From contig CADCIK010000013.1 in the NCBI GenBank assembly GCA_902801415.1, positions 1-56,255 on the forward strand: DNA of 56,255 nucleotides. Direction: 5' to 3'. Below the pieces are notes generated by a model. That model was not told where the DNA came from. It did no database searches and worked only from the letters and a program-made list of their open reading frames with translations. Of this stretch, positions 43,947-56,241 are shown piece by piece. The first letter of the stretch is position 1. Every line of letters starts with the position of its first letter. Origin of the DNA: an uncultured Lachnospiraceae bacterium. Its GTDB lineage: Bacteria; Bacillota; Clostridia; Lachnospirales; Lachnospiraceae. Position numbers and translations under genes: made by a program.

Positions 43947-44155
43947 GCGTCGTTTCCTCCTATGAATTGCCTGCGCATTCAGTGCGCATTCTGCATCGCT
44001 TTGTGGTATTCTGCTCTTGAAGCCGTTCCCGCAGGGGATCTGCCTCCTGCCTGCCGCTTCTTCAATGAACACTTCTTTAGTATAATCATTTTCGGGTGCA
44101 AAACAATTGTTTTTATGCACAGAAATCGTGATCTGACAGATATAACAGAGGAATA

Positions 44156-44212
44156 TTTACATAATTTTCAGTCAAAATACAGTACATGATACACTTTATG
44201 CTCCGATCGGAG
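44156..44212 (+). promoter_or_regulatory. Possible promoter and ribosome-site palindrome for the GTPase-nuclease gene
   Basis: TTTACA (44156-44161) and TACAGT (44178-44183) with 16-bp spacing are a moderate promoter. The perfect palindrome CTCCGATCGGAG (44201-44212) contains the GGAG ribosome site before TTG 44218; as a small RNA hairpin it could mask that site. Confidence 0.45.
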
Positions 44213-44217
44213 CAGGA

Positions 44218-47073
44218 TTGGACGATACTATGACGGAACAAAACATGATCCTGGGGATCCTGGCCCACGTGGACGCGGGCAAGACGACGCTGTCCGAAGC
44301 GCTTCTGCACATCACAGGCGCGGTCCGCAAAGCGGGCCGGGTGGACCACAAAGACGCGTTTCTGGATACCAACGAGATGGAAAAGGAACGCGGCATCACG
44401 ATCTTCTCCAAACAGGCCCGATTCACCTCTGTGCGCGGTGAACAGCAGAGGAGCTATACCCTGCTGGATACGCCGGGTCACGTCGATTTTTCGACCGAGA
44501 TGGAGCGCGTGCTGGGCGTCCTGGACTGCGCGGTCCTTGTCATCAGCGCGGCGGACGGCGTGAACGGACAGGTGCGGGTGCTGTGGAGACTGCTGGACCA
44601 CTATCGGGTGCCGACCTGCATATTCGTCAACAAGATGGACCAGGACGGCGCAGACAGGGCGGCCCTCCTTGCATCCATCCGCAAGGAACTGGGCACAAGG
44701 TGCGTCGATGTGATGCCGGGCAGCGGAACGCTCGCGGACCAGCTGGAGTCAGGAGACGTGCAGGAGGAGATCGCGGTATGCGACGACGCGCTTCTGGACG
44801 CCTATCTGGAGGGCGAACCGGTTTCCGTTTCACAGATGTGCAGGCTGACTGCGGAGCGAAAGCTCTTTCCGGTCCTGTTCGGCGCCGCGCTGCGCGAGCA
44901 GGGTGTTCCGGAACTGCTTGAGTGCCTGGATACATTTCTGCAACCGCCTGTATACAGCGATACCTTTGGCGCCAAAGTCTTCAAGATCACGAGAGACGGC
45001 GGCGCAAGACTCACCTGGATGAAGCTGACCGGCGGCAGACTGTCTGTCAAAACACCGCTCGCCGAATGTACCGATGAAAAGGGAAATCCCGAAAAGGTCG
45101 AACAGATCCGCTTCTATTCAGGGAATAAATTTGAGACCCGGCAGGAAGCTGCCGCAGGTGAAGTCTGTGCCGTGACGGGCCTCACCGGGACCAGAGTCGG
45201 GCAGGGCATCGGCGCGGAGGCAGGCGGCACGGAGGAGCTGCTGCAGCCGGTCCTTCGCTGTGCAGTCATCCTTCCTCCCGGAGAAGACCTTTTCAAAGCC
45301 TACAGGAGCCTGCGCACCCTGGAAGAGGAAGATCCGACTCTGCATCTTAATTATGACGAGGAGAAGAAGGAGATCACCGCGCAGATCATGGGACAGGTGC
45401 AGAAGGAGATCCTGCAGAGGATGATCCGCGAGAGACTCGGCCTTCGTGTATCTTTTGGCGACCCTTCGATCATTTATAAAGAGACGATCGCCAGAACTGT
45501 GGAAGGCGTCGGACACTTTGAGCCGCTGCGCCATTACGCGGAAGTACATCTTCTTCTGGAACCCGGCCTTCCCGGGAGCGGGCTTGTGTTTGAGAACCGC
45601 TGCAGAGCGGATGTGCTTGCGGTCAACTGGCAGCGGCTGATCATGACGCATCTGGAGGAGAAGCGGCATCGCGGCGTACTGACCGGCGCGGAGATCACGG
45701 ACATGAAGATCTCGCTCCTGACAGGAAGAGCGCACCTCAAGCACACGGAAGGCGGAGACTTCCGTCAGGCGACCTATCGCGCTGTGAGGCAGGGACTTAT
45801 GATGACGGAAAGTGTCCTTTTGGAGCCTTTCTACAGTTTCCGCATGGAGATCCCGCAGGAATCCCTGGGCAGGGCGCTGACGGATCTGCAGCAGATGGGA
45901 GCGAACTTTACACAGCCGGACCTGGAAGAGGGAAGGTCGGTGATCACCGGAAGCGCGCCGGTGTCCAGGATCGCCAATTACGCGGAGCAGCTGGCGGCCT
46001 ACACACGGGGAGAGGGGCAGATCACCTGCACGCTCAAGGGATATGAACCCTGTACGAACGCGGAGGAGATCATCGCCGCGTCGGGATATGATCCGGAACT
46101 GGATCTCAGAAACCCGCCCGGCTCTGTCTTCTGTTCGCACGGAGCGGGAACGCCCGTCCCGTGGTATGAGGTGCGGGAGCGGATGCATGTGGATTCCGGA
46201 TGGCGGGATCCGTCAGACGGCCCCATGACGGGCAAGGCATTGCTTGGCTATACAGAAGAAGATATGTGGGAAGAGGACCTGTCCTACGGAAGCGCCGGAA
46301 GGACAGGGCTTCGCGCGGGCGTCCGCAAAGAGGAAAATCCGGTATCCTTTGGCGAGAGGGAAGCCCGGTTCTTTGCAGAGGAGGATGAGCTGCGGAGGAT
46401 CTTCGAGCGCACATACGGACCGATCAAAAGCAGGTTCAGTGACGATGAGCCTGATAACGGAAGGTCTGCAAAATCCTGGAAGCGGGCGTCTCGTGTGATC
46501 AGCGCGGATCCGCCGGATAAACGCTCGCATGCGGCCCGGAAAGTGTCTGAGAAGGAATACCTCCTGATCGACGGCTACAATATTGTTTTCGCCTGGGAAG
46601 ACCTGCGGGAACTTGCCATTAAGGACATCATGGCGGCGAGGGACAAACTGATCGATCTCATCGTGGACTTCGCGGGCTTTCGCAAAGAACATGTCATTCT
46701 GGTTTTTGACGCCTATAAGGTGCGGGGCGGCCGCGGGGAAGTGATCCACGTGGGCGGTATTGATGTGATCTACACCAAAGAGGCGGAGACGGCGGATCTC
46801 TATATTGAGAAGGCGGCGCATGAGCTCAGTAAGCGCTATAAAGTGACGGTAGCTACGTCGGACGCCGTGGAACAGGTGATCATCTACGGCGCAGGCGCTT
46901 ACCGCATGTCCGCGCAGAACCTGCTCGAAGAGCTGGTCCTGACCAAAAGCCTGATGCGGGAGCATTATGAGAAGAGGGATGAAAAGAAGGCCGGCGGTAT
47001 TTTGGCACAGATGAGCGAGGAAGACGCGCAGGCTTTGAAGGAGCACCTCGAGAATCTGGAAGAAAACGAGTGA
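44218..47073 (+). CDS. TetM/EF-G-like ribosomal-protection GTPase fused to a C-terminal Rae1/YacP-like NYN nuclease domain
   Basis: The 951-aa protein starts with a translation-factor GTPase: AHVDAGKTT (G1), EKERGITIFSKQ (G2), LLDTPGHVDF (G3), FVNKMDQDG (G4). EF-G-like domains II-V follow to about residue 640, in the TetM/TetO arrangement. A variable charged linker leads to a NYN (PIN-like) domain from about residue 779: LLIDGYNIVFAW (Asp785), LVFDAYKVRGG (Asp831), ETADLYIEKAA (Asp860) and ATSDAVEQ (Asp882). This matches the YacP/Rae1 ribosome A-site mRNA endonuclease in length (about 170 aa) and acidic residues. The start is TTG 44218, 5 nt after GGAG; ATG 44230 is the alternative. Both halves act at the ribosomal A site in their own families; a joint role is inferred. 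Confidence 0.88.
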   Translation: MDDTMTEQNMILGILAHVDAGKTTLSEALLHITGAVRKAGRVDHKDAFLDTNEMEKERGITIFSKQARFTSVRGEQQRSYTLLDTPGHVDFSTEMERVLGVLDCAVLVISAADGVNGQVRVLWRLLDHYRVPTCIFVNKMDQDGADRAALLASIRKELGTRCVDVMPGSGTLADQLESGDVQEEIAVCDDALLDAYLEGEPVSVSQMCRLTAERKLFPVLFGAALREQGVPELLECLDTFLQPPVYSDTFGAKVFKITRDGGARLTWMKLTGGRLSVKTPLAECTDEKGNPEKVEQIRFYSGNKFETRQEAAAGEVCAVTGLTGTRVGQGIGAEAGGTEELLQPVLRCAVILPPGEDLFKAYRSLRTLEEEDPTLHLNYDEEKKEITAQIMGQVQKEILQRMIRERLGLRVSFGDPSIIYKETIARTVEGVGHFEPLRHYAEVHLLLEPGLPGSGLVFENRCRADVLAVNWQRLIMTHLEEKRHRGVLTGAEITDMKISLLTGRAHLKHTEGGDFRQATYRAVRQGLMMTESVLLEPFYSFRMEIPQESLGRALTDLQQMGANFTQPDLEEGRSVITGSAPVSRIANYAEQLAAYTRGEGQITCTLKGYEPCTNAEEIIAASGYDPELDLRNPPGSVFCSHGAGTPVPWYEVRERMHVDSGWRDPSDGPMTGKALLGYTEEDMWEEDLSYGSAGRTGLRAGVRKEENPVSFGEREARFFAEEDELRRIFERTYGPIKSRFSDDEPDNGRSAKSWKRASRVISADPPDKRSHAARKVSEKEYLLIDGYNIVFAWEDLRELAIKDIMAARDKLIDLIVDFAGFRKEHVILVFDAYKVRGGRGEVIHVGGIDVIYTKEAETADLYIEKAAHELSKRYKVTVATSDAVEQVIIYGAGAYRMSAQNLLEELVLTKSLMREHYEKRDEKKAGGILAQMSEEDAQALKEHLENLEENE

Positions 47074-47258
47074 CCCGGCTCACGGAGCGCGGGATGTGTG
47101 CAAAATTGTACAAGCAAATATTTCAGAAACTGTGTGCAATAGTGCATGAACGAAGACGCAGATTCATCTTTCTTTTTGATGGCGGATGAATTACAATGAA
47201 TACATATATGGGATATATTTAAAACTTGTTTGGCCGATAAGGCCGGAAAGGGGTCACT

Positions 47259-47630
47259 ATGGCAATCAGACTTTTCAAATGTGAGAAGTGCGGAAGTATG
47301 GTTTTGAAACTCAACGCAAAGGGATGTTCCCCGTCCTGCTGCGGCGAGCCCATGAAAGAGATCATCGCGGGCACGACCGACGCTGCAAGAGAGAAACACG
47401 TTCCGGCAGTTACTGTCGATGGCGATACCGTAACCGTACAGGTTGGTTCCGTTGCACATCCCATGATGGATGCGCACTACATCCAGTTCATCATTCTTGA
47501 GACCAAGACCGGCTTCCAGTTCGCAGAACTTGAGCCCGGCCAGGAGCCCAAGGCAGTCTTCAAGGCAGCTGATCCTGTAGCAGCTTATGAGTACTGCAAT
47601 CTGCACGGATTCTGGAAAGCAGATATCTGA
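47259..47630 (+). CDS. dfx: Desulfoferrodoxin (superoxide reductase)
   Basis: The 123-aa protein reduces superoxide to hydrogen peroxide. The N-terminal desulforedoxin centre has Cys8, Cys11, Cys27 and Cys28 (CEKCG, CCGE). The active iron site has His47 (EKHVPAV), His67 and His73 (GSVAHPMMDAHYIQF), Cys113 and His116 (YCNLHGFWKA). All ligands of the two-iron type are present. AAAGGGG precedes the ATG. It is alone, with its own terminator. An oxygen-defence gene of this kind fits a strict anaerobe. Confidence 0.96.
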   Translation: MAIRLFKCEKCGSMVLKLNAKGCSPSCCGEPMKEIIAGTTDAAREKHVPAVTVDGDTVTVQVGSVAHPMMDAHYIQFIILETKTGFQFAELEPGQEPKAVFKAADPVAAYEYCNLHGFWKADI

Positions 47631-47659
47631 TCCGTCCGTGTGATGAGATGAAATGAACA

Positions 47660-47691
47660 GAGGGGCCGGCGGAGTGACGCCGGCCTCTTTT
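47660..47691 (+). terminator. Intrinsic terminator after dfx
   Basis: A GC-rich stem (GGCCGGCG with CGCCGGCC, GAGTGA loop, plus flanking GAG/CTC) is followed by TTTT. Confidence 0.9.
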
Positions 47692-47797
47692 ACGCGCGTT
47701 ATACATCGGGAGATCATGACACGCTTTCGAGCGCCGGTGCATGTTGGTGCGCAGCCGGCTTACAAGTGCGGACGATAAGAAAGGGAAAGACGCTTTT

Positions 47798-48985
47798 ATG
47801 GCAGACTTTACAATTAAGACGACTAAAAACACTACAAACAGCAAAAAATCCAGATGCCCCGTGTCCAAAAAGTGCGGCGGCTGTACAATGATCGACGTTC
47901 CTTACGCGGAGCAGGCAGAGCGAAAGCAGCAGCTGGTGGAGGAACTGATCGGGGAATTCGGTCGGGTGGATCCGATCATAAGGATGAAGAATCCGGACCA
48001 TTACCGCAATAAGGTGACATCTGTATTCGCACCGGACAAGAAAGGCAAGCCGGTATGCGGCATCTACAAGGCGGGAACGCACGAAGTGGTTCCGGTCAAG
48101 TCCTGCATGCTTGAAGACCTTCGCGCGGACCGGATCATACAGACAGTGTTTGCTCTCATGGAGTCCTTCAAGATCCGCGTCTACGACGAGGACCGCGGAA
48201 CGGGCTTTCTTCGCTATGTCCAGGTGCGTACCGCCCGCGGTACCAGGCAGGTCATGGTGACGCTGGTCACTGCCGAAGCCGTTTTCCCTCCCGCGAAGAA
48301 GTTTGTGAACGCCCTTATAAAGCGCCATCCCGAGATCACCACCGTTGTGCAGAACATCAATGACAAGCACACTACCATGGTCCTGGGTGACCGGGAGAAA
48401 GTGCTGTTTGGTCCCGGTTATATCGAGGATGTCCTCTGCAAGAAGCGCTTCCGTATATCTTCGAGATCCTTCTACCAGGTCAATTCCCTGCAGACCGAGA
48501 AGCTCTATAATATCGCGTTGGACTACGCAGGCTTCTCCGGGAAGGAGAGGATCCTGGACGCTTACTGCGGCATCGGAACCATCGGAATTATTGCTTCGGA
48601 CCGTTGCAAAGAAGTGCTCAGTGTGGAGTTGAACGCCGAGGCTGTAAAAGACGCCAAGATCAACGCGAAACTTAATGGCGCTGACAATGTGGAAGTCTAC
48701 AAGAACGACGCCGGCCGCTTCATGGAGGACATGGCCGCCCGGAAAGAGAAGCTCGATATCCTCTTCATGGATCCGCCCAGGAGCGGCGCCAGCGAGGAAT
48801 TCCTGCGCGCTGCGCTGCAGCTGGGCCCCGCCAGGATCGTCTATGTATCCTGCGAGCCCACGACACTGGCTCGGGACCTCGATATTTTGACAGAGGGCGG
48901 ATACGAGATGAAGAAGGCGGTGCCGGTAGATATGTTCCCGTATACTGAGGGGGTCGAGACTGTTTGTTTACTAACACATTCTTAA
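47798..48985 (+). CDS. rlmD: 23S rRNA (uracil-5-)-methyltransferase, RlmD/RlmCD type
   Basis: The 395-aa SAM-dependent enzyme forms m5U in 23S rRNA. The N-terminus holds iron-sulfur cysteines Cys20, Cys26 and Cys29 (CPVSKKCGGC). Methyltransferase motifs are SFYQVNSLQTEKLY, DAYCGIGTIGI, MDPPRSGASEEF and catalytic Cys in YVSCEPTTLARDL. It lacks an obvious N-terminal TRAM domain, as some clostridial members do. The start is ATG 47798, preceded by AAAGGGAAAG; the longer frame to 47741 has no site. Whether it acts on one or two positions (RlmD or RlmCD) cannot be told. Confidence 0.92.
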   Translation: MADFTIKTTKNTTNSKKSRCPVSKKCGGCTMIDVPYAEQAERKQQLVEELIGEFGRVDPIIRMKNPDHYRNKVTSVFAPDKKGKPVCGIYKAGTHEVVPVKSCMLEDLRADRIIQTVFALMESFKIRVYDEDRGTGFLRYVQVRTARGTRQVMVTLVTAEAVFPPAKKFVNALIKRHPEITTVVQNINDKHTTMVLGDREKVLFGPGYIEDVLCKKRFRISSRSFYQVNSLQTEKLYNIALDYAGFSGKERILDAYCGIGTIGIIASDRCKEVLSVELNAEAVKDAKINAKLNGADNVEVYKNDAGRFMEDMAARKEKLDILFMDPPRSGASEEFLRAALQLGPARIVYVSCEPTTLARDLDILTEGGYEMKKAVPVDMFPYTEGVETVCLLTHS

Positions 48986-49010
48986 ACTGAGGAAATTGAA
49001 AAAGGCTTAG

Positions 49011-49081
49011 AATAAGGGAATTTCCGTCATCAGGAGCGGTGCGCTCACGGTAATGGAAGTCCCTTATTTTATGTCTGAAGG
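49011..49081 (+). terminator. Long terminator hairpin after the methyltransferase gene
   Basis: AATAAGGGA (49011-49019) pairs with TCCCTTATT (49070-49078), followed by TTA. The enclosed part folds partly on itself (AGCGGTGCGCT). Confidence 0.7.
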
Positions 49082-49572
49082 AACATATCCACAGTTCGGA
49101 TTTCGAAAGGGTGTGGCTACGATTTTACTATTTAGGCAAACGAGAATATGATTTCATTATTTTGGAGGGTTGTGGACATATTTTTGCTTTTCGGGTGGAT
49201 TGAGAATGCTATTTAACTAGCCTCTATATTAAGATGCCGAAGTGGCAGCTGTTGTATAGTTTTCAAAAGCACTTAACGAGCATTTAAACTAGTATTGCAT
49301 TTGTGACGTGCAAAGGCCTCTTGTTATGGTCGGAAAAGGAGCCAGCTTACTCAGCCAATGCTTTTATAGGTTGTTATACCGGGTTAGCAGCTGTTAAAAT
49401 AGAATTTAGGCTATCAGCCTATTGCTGTATGTGGTAGTAGGAGAATTGTAAATCGATATTGAGAAGTCTCAGATTATATAGAAAAACATTACGATTCAAT
49501 GTGGCACTTTGCTCAAGAATGAAATCAGAAAGAGCAATTCGGTAAATAGTATTTGACGGAAGGGAATCTGCT
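49082..49572. other. AT-rich stretch at the left edge of the defence island, no gene seen
   Basis: About 490 nt with no supportable reading frame. Base composition turns AT-rich compared with the housekeeping genes before it. I note a small hairpin (AGGCT-ATC-AGCCT near 49406-49420), a repeated GCAGCTGTT, and an inverted TTGCTC/GAGCAA pair before hsdR, but no clear promoter for hsdR. No insertion sequence, integrase or attachment repeat was found. Confidence 0.5.
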
Positions 49573-52335
49573 ATGCTGCCGGAAGAAAAAGCAAGGGTAA
49601 AAATAGATAAGCAGCTGATAAGCGTGGGTTGGGATGTTGTTTCAAGAGATGAATATGTCCCGCAGAGTGCATCTGCTGTTAAGGAAGCGCTCATGCAGGG
49701 TAACACCGAGAGCGACTATCTGCTTTTTGTGGATGATAAGGCGATTGCTGTTGTCGAGGCGAAGCGTGAAGAGAATCCGCTCGGTGAAGATGTACAGGGA
49801 CAGGCGGAGGATTATGCCAATAATCCTCAGAATTGGTACGGCTTGTGGTTCCCAGACAAGATTCCGCTGGTGTATCTCGCCAATGGCAGGAAGATTTACT
49901 TCAAGAACCTGCTACAGCCGGACAGCGACTACGTTGAACTGTCTGAAATGCATTCTCCGAAAAAGATGCTGCAGCTGATCGGCCAAGTCTCCGAATACGG
50001 CGCTCTTCCTCGTCTGGACAAGCGTGGACTGCGTGACTGTCAGTATCGCGCTGAAACCGCGTTTGAGAGATCTATCAAGGATGGCAAAAAAAAGAGCCTC
50101 GCTGTGCTGGCAACTGGCTCCGGCAAAACATACCTCGCATGCCTTGCCAGCTACAGGCTTTTGAATTATACACCAGCTCGTAAGATCCTGTTTCTCGTTG
50201 ACAGGAATAATCTAGCACGGCAGACGGAAAACGAATTCAGCACCTTCGACCGTACAGAAGACCAGCAGGAGATGAGTTCCCTTTACGAGATCAAGCGGCT
50301 AAAAAAGGAAAATGATATAAAAGCGGACATTGTGATCTCCACGATACAAAAGCTCTTTGCTGTTCTGACTGGAGTAGCCCTGCCCGGCGATGATGACGAG
50401 GATGCTGAGGATGAAAAGAACGCTGCAGATGAGGAAAAAGAAGATACAAAAGTCATACAGCTTGGTGATAATCTAAGACTTCCTTCCGATTATTTTCAGC
50501 TCATTATTGTTGATGAATGCCACCGGTCTATTTATGGAAAATGGCGTGCAGTTTTGGATTATTTCTCTGACGCTCATGTGCTGGGGCTTACCGCCACACC
50601 AACACCAGAGGCATACGCGTTCTTCAATAATAACATCATTGAAGAGTATACCTATGATGACTCGGTAGTGGATGGTGTCAATGTTCCGAACCGCGTTTAC
50701 CGGATTAAGACGAAGGTCACGGAGCACGGCGGAGCGATAAAGGCAGGGACGAGAGTTAAGGAAACCTCTCGGAGAACAGGCGTGGAGACGGTTTATAAGG
50801 CACCGGGAAGGGTTGATTATAATCCACACGAACTTGACCGCTCTGTTGTGAACCCTGACCAGATTAGGGAGGTTTTGGAAGCCTATAAGAAATCAATATA
50901 TGAAGAGCTCTACCCGGACCGGGAGAAGATATGGGATTATATTCCGAAGACACTTATCTTTGCCAAGGACGAGTATCATGCTACGCAGATTGTAGATATC
51001 GCAAAACAGGTATTCGGAACCGAGTTCGAGGACGGCATCGTACCGGAACATTTTGTACAGAAGATAACCTATACGACGGAGGACTCCAACGGCCTTATTC
51101 GAGATCTGCGGACTGAAAAGGACTTTCGCATTGCCGTCACTGTCACGCTCGTGGCAACAGGTACAGACGTAAGGCCATTAGAAGTCGTTCTTTTTATGAA
51201 GGATGTTCATTCTGAGGTGCTCTATACGCAGATGAAAGGACGAGGCTGTCGTGTTATCGATGATGATCGGTTGCGTGAAGTGACACCGAACGCTAATACC
51301 AAGGAATGCTACTATATCGTCGATGCCGTTGGTGTCACAGAGCATGAAAAGTACATCCCGCGACCAGTCATTGGTCCTGGCCCCGATAAAAAAGTGCTCA
51401 CACTGGAAGCACTGCTGGAGCACCTTGCACATAATGAACTGAGCGATGACAACCTGTGGCTGCTTCGCGATTACTGCGCCACAATAAATCGCAGGTATGA
51501 AAACAACGCCTTGTTCGGCAGGCATCTTGATTACTTTATTACGACTTATGGTTTTGCTCCGAGAACGATTGCAGGAAATATTCAAACTGCGACGGACGAA
51601 GGGCTTTTGATTGAGTGGGAATACATTGATCCTTCCCATGACAATTCCAAACGGATGGCATTGATATACAAGCTGATCAGTAATATACCTGCCCGGAAAA
51701 AGCTGTTGGAGATGCAGCGTGGGTATGTTGTAACAACGGAGGATGATCCGGATGAATTAATCTATGCTGGATTTTCTAAGGAAACAGCAAAGTCGTTCAT
51801 TGAGAATTTCGAGAAGTATCTGGAAGATAATAAGGACAACATCGAGGCACTGCGAATTATTTACAATTCAGAGGATATCGTTATTACTCACAATATGCTG
51901 ACGGAACTGCGGGATAGATTGCTGTCCGAAAGCCGTAAGTACGGGGTCTATCAGATCTGGAAAAACTACAAGGTACTGGATGAAACCGGGGACGTGGACG
52001 ATCTTGATATAAAAACAAACGTGAACGCGCTGACAAATTTGATTCAGATCGTGCGCTTTGCATATGGTAAGAATCAGAAACTTACCAGTCTCATCAAAGG
52101 ATACGCTCAGCGGTTCAGCTTATATTGCGGTCAGGCACAGCGTGTCTTGACGGATGACCAGAAGGAAATCATGCGTCAGATTGCTGAATTCGTCGTTAAC
52201 GACGGCGCGATCAATGTAATGGATCTGAACGAGATCGACACCGATCTCTGGCGCAGGGGTGTGATCAGTTTCACAGCTCCCGTCCTTGCGGAAGAAATGA
52301 TGGCAATGTCACGAATCCTGCTGAGAGCAGCATAA
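49573..52335 (+). CDS. hsdR: Type I restriction enzyme, R (endonuclease/translocase) subunit
   Basis: The 920-aa subunit cuts unmodified DNA after ATP-driven translocation. The N-terminal nuclease has a PD-(D/E)xK core (DYLLFVDDKAIAVVEAKRE). The SF2 helicase has Walker A ATGSGKT (Lys185), DECH (314-317, IIVDECHRSIYGKW) and GLTATPTPEA motif III. Helicase motifs V/VI near VTLVATGTDVRPLEVV and QMKGRGCR follow, and the tail is of the EcoEI type. AAGGGAATC precedes the ATG. It is first in an hsdR-hsdM-hsdS order. Codons and composition are more AT-rich than in the flanking core genes, which suggests transfer. Confidence 0.95.
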   Translation: MLPEEKARVKIDKQLISVGWDVVSRDEYVPQSASAVKEALMQGNTESDYLLFVDDKAIAVVEAKREENPLGEDVQGQAEDYANNPQNWYGLWFPDKIPLVYLANGRKIYFKNLLQPDSDYVELSEMHSPKKMLQLIGQVSEYGALPRLDKRGLRDCQYRAETAFERSIKDGKKKSLAVLATGSGKTYLACLASYRLLNYTPARKILFLVDRNNLARQTENEFSTFDRTEDQQEMSSLYEIKRLKKENDIKADIVISTIQKLFAVLTGVALPGDDDEDAEDEKNAADEEKEDTKVIQLGDNLRLPSDYFQLIIVDECHRSIYGKWRAVLDYFSDAHVLGLTATPTPEAYAFFNNNIIEEYTYDDSVVDGVNVPNRVYRIKTKVTEHGGAIKAGTRVKETSRRTGVETVYKAPGRVDYNPHELDRSVVNPDQIREVLEAYKKSIYEELYPDREKIWDYIPKTLIFAKDEYHATQIVDIAKQVFGTEFEDGIVPEHFVQKITYTTEDSNGLIRDLRTEKDFRIAVTVTLVATGTDVRPLEVVLFMKDVHSEVLYTQMKGRGCRVIDDDRLREVTPNANTKECYYIVDAVGVTEHEKYIPRPVIGPGPDKKVLTLEALLEHLAHNELSDDNLWLLRDYCATINRRYENNALFGRHLDYFITTYGFAPRTIAGNIQTATDEGLLIEWEYIDPSHDNSKRMALIYKLISNIPARKKLLEMQRGYVVTTEDDPDELIYAGFSKETAKSFIENFEKYLEDNKDNIEALRIIYNSEDIVITHNMLTELRDRLLSESRKYGVYQIWKNYKVLDETGDVDDLDIKTNVNALTNLIQIVRFAYGKNQKLTSLIKGYAQRFSLYCGQAQRVLTDDQKEIMRQIAEFVVNDGAINVMDLNEIDTDLWRRGVISFTAPVLAEEMMAMSRILLRAA

Positions 52336-55130
<2,795 letters not shown>

Positions 55131-55147
55131 TATAGGAGGCGAGATCT

Positions 55148-56074
55148 GTGACCCAGAAATTGCAGAGTCCGTTTCGGTTATTGATGAACAAAAGTGTTTA
55201 CGCAATACTGGACGGCGATACTAAATTTGAAGATTACGAATTCATCGATGACTGCGCCACGACAAAAATCGCCATGCCGTATTTGAGTGGCCCCGACCTA
55301 TGTGAACTTTCCACATTATTCGGGCTGCCAATGACATACGCATGGGGAGGTGTAAACCTCAGTCGGTGGCAGTATCTTGATAACCTGTTTGACCACTGTA
55401 TAAAATCGGATCGCTGTTCGGAACTGTTAGCGTATGTCTTTGGCAAGCAACAGTTTTCTACTATGTTTGCTGGTCATGAGGCAAGTGCTATCGATGCCGC
55501 ATACACGCATTTTATTCAAACCATCATTGAAAAAATTAATGGTACATTGTATTTTGGCGGTAATGAACTCGTAACTGTAGGCGACCGTTTTATCGTTAGA
55601 AAAATCGGAGCCAGAGTCGAAGTCCAGGCACCTAAAATCAAAAACATTGACCGTGAATACATCAGAAGTATTTCAACACGAGCGATGGCTGATGTTGATC
55701 AGAAAAACTTTGACAGTGCCATCACTAAGTCACGCACACTGCTCGAAGAGGTATTCTGCTATGTGATAGAGAAAAAAGGCGATACTCCATCAACTTCCGG
55801 CAATATGGGTGATTTATATAAGCAAGTTAAGAACTTGTACAATATGCATGGGGATGCCAATACAGATAAGCGTATCAATACTCTGCTTTCTGGTTTAGAA
55901 AAAATAGTGTCCTCGATCTCCGAAATGAGGAACAAAGATAGTGACGCCCATGGTGTTGGCGCGACAAGAATTGCTATTGATGAACACCATGCGCGGCTTT
56001 TTGTCAATGCGGCAATGGCAATGGCAGACTTCATTTTGTCTGTAGAAAACAAAGCTAATGCCACAGAGCAATAA
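55148..56074 (+). CDS. Abortive-infection-like protein (Abi_C-type C-terminus)
   Basis: The 308-aa soluble protein has a C-terminal region resembling the Abi_C domain: SRTLLEEVFCYVIEK, a conserved LSGLEKIVSSISEMRNK, then SDAHGVG and AIDEHHARLFVNAAMAMADFIL. The N-terminal half (about 1-150) has no motif I recognise. The start is GTG 55148, with TAGGAGGCGAGAT upstream, 17 nt after the hsdS stop, so it is likely in the same transcript. It probably adds a second defence layer or senses failure of the restriction system (inference). Confidence 0.75.
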   Translation: MTQKLQSPFRLLMNKSVYAILDGDTKFEDYEFIDDCATTKIAMPYLSGPDLCELSTLFGLPMTYAWGGVNLSRWQYLDNLFDHCIKSDRCSELLAYVFGKQQFSTMFAGHEASAIDAAYTHFIQTIIEKINGTLYFGGNELVTVGDRFIVRKIGARVEVQAPKIKNIDREYIRSISTRAMADVDQKNFDSAITKSRTLLEEVFCYVIEKKGDTPSTSGNMGDLYKQVKNLYNMHGDANTDKRINTLLSGLEKIVSSISEMRNKDSDAHGVGATRIAIDEHHARLFVNAAMAMADFILSVENKANATEQ

Positions 56075-56092
56075 GCAAGCAGAGCTTTTAAG

Positions 56093-56115
56093 AATCGAAA
56101 ATATGTTCGATTTTT
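56093..56115. promoter_or_regulatory. LexA-box-like palindrome / terminator hairpin after the defence operon
   Basis: AATCGAA-N6-TTCGATT is followed by TTT. The core CGAAAATATGTTCG differs from the Firmicutes LexA box in one base. The same element could be the intrinsic terminator of the defence operon, an SOS operator for the next gene, or both. Confidence 0.55.
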
Positions 56116-56211
56116 CTCTTGCAATTCAATACATAAAATGATACAGTAAAGTTACGGGTTGAGTGCTAAACTTAATTCCGCATTGCAGCAGTAAATTCCA
56201 TGTGGGCTGAC

Positions 56212-56241
56212 TTTACCTCCGCACATCTTTTCGGCTATACT
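56212..56241 (+). promoter_or_regulatory. Possible promoter of a gene beyond the window
   Basis: TTTACC (56212-56217), an 18-bp spacer and TATACT (56236-56241) at the very end of the window. Confidence 0.5.

Noticed and set aside
44218-46200. A plain tetracycline-resistance gene
   Set aside because: The fused NYN domain, a core-like GC-rich setting and no mobile element argue against an acquired tet gene; resistance cannot be claimed from sequence.
49083-49196. DnaA-box-like sequences (ATATCCACA and TGTGGACAT) suggesting a replication origin
   Set aside because: Only two imperfect boxes, no AT-rich unwinding cluster and no dnaA/dnaN nearby.
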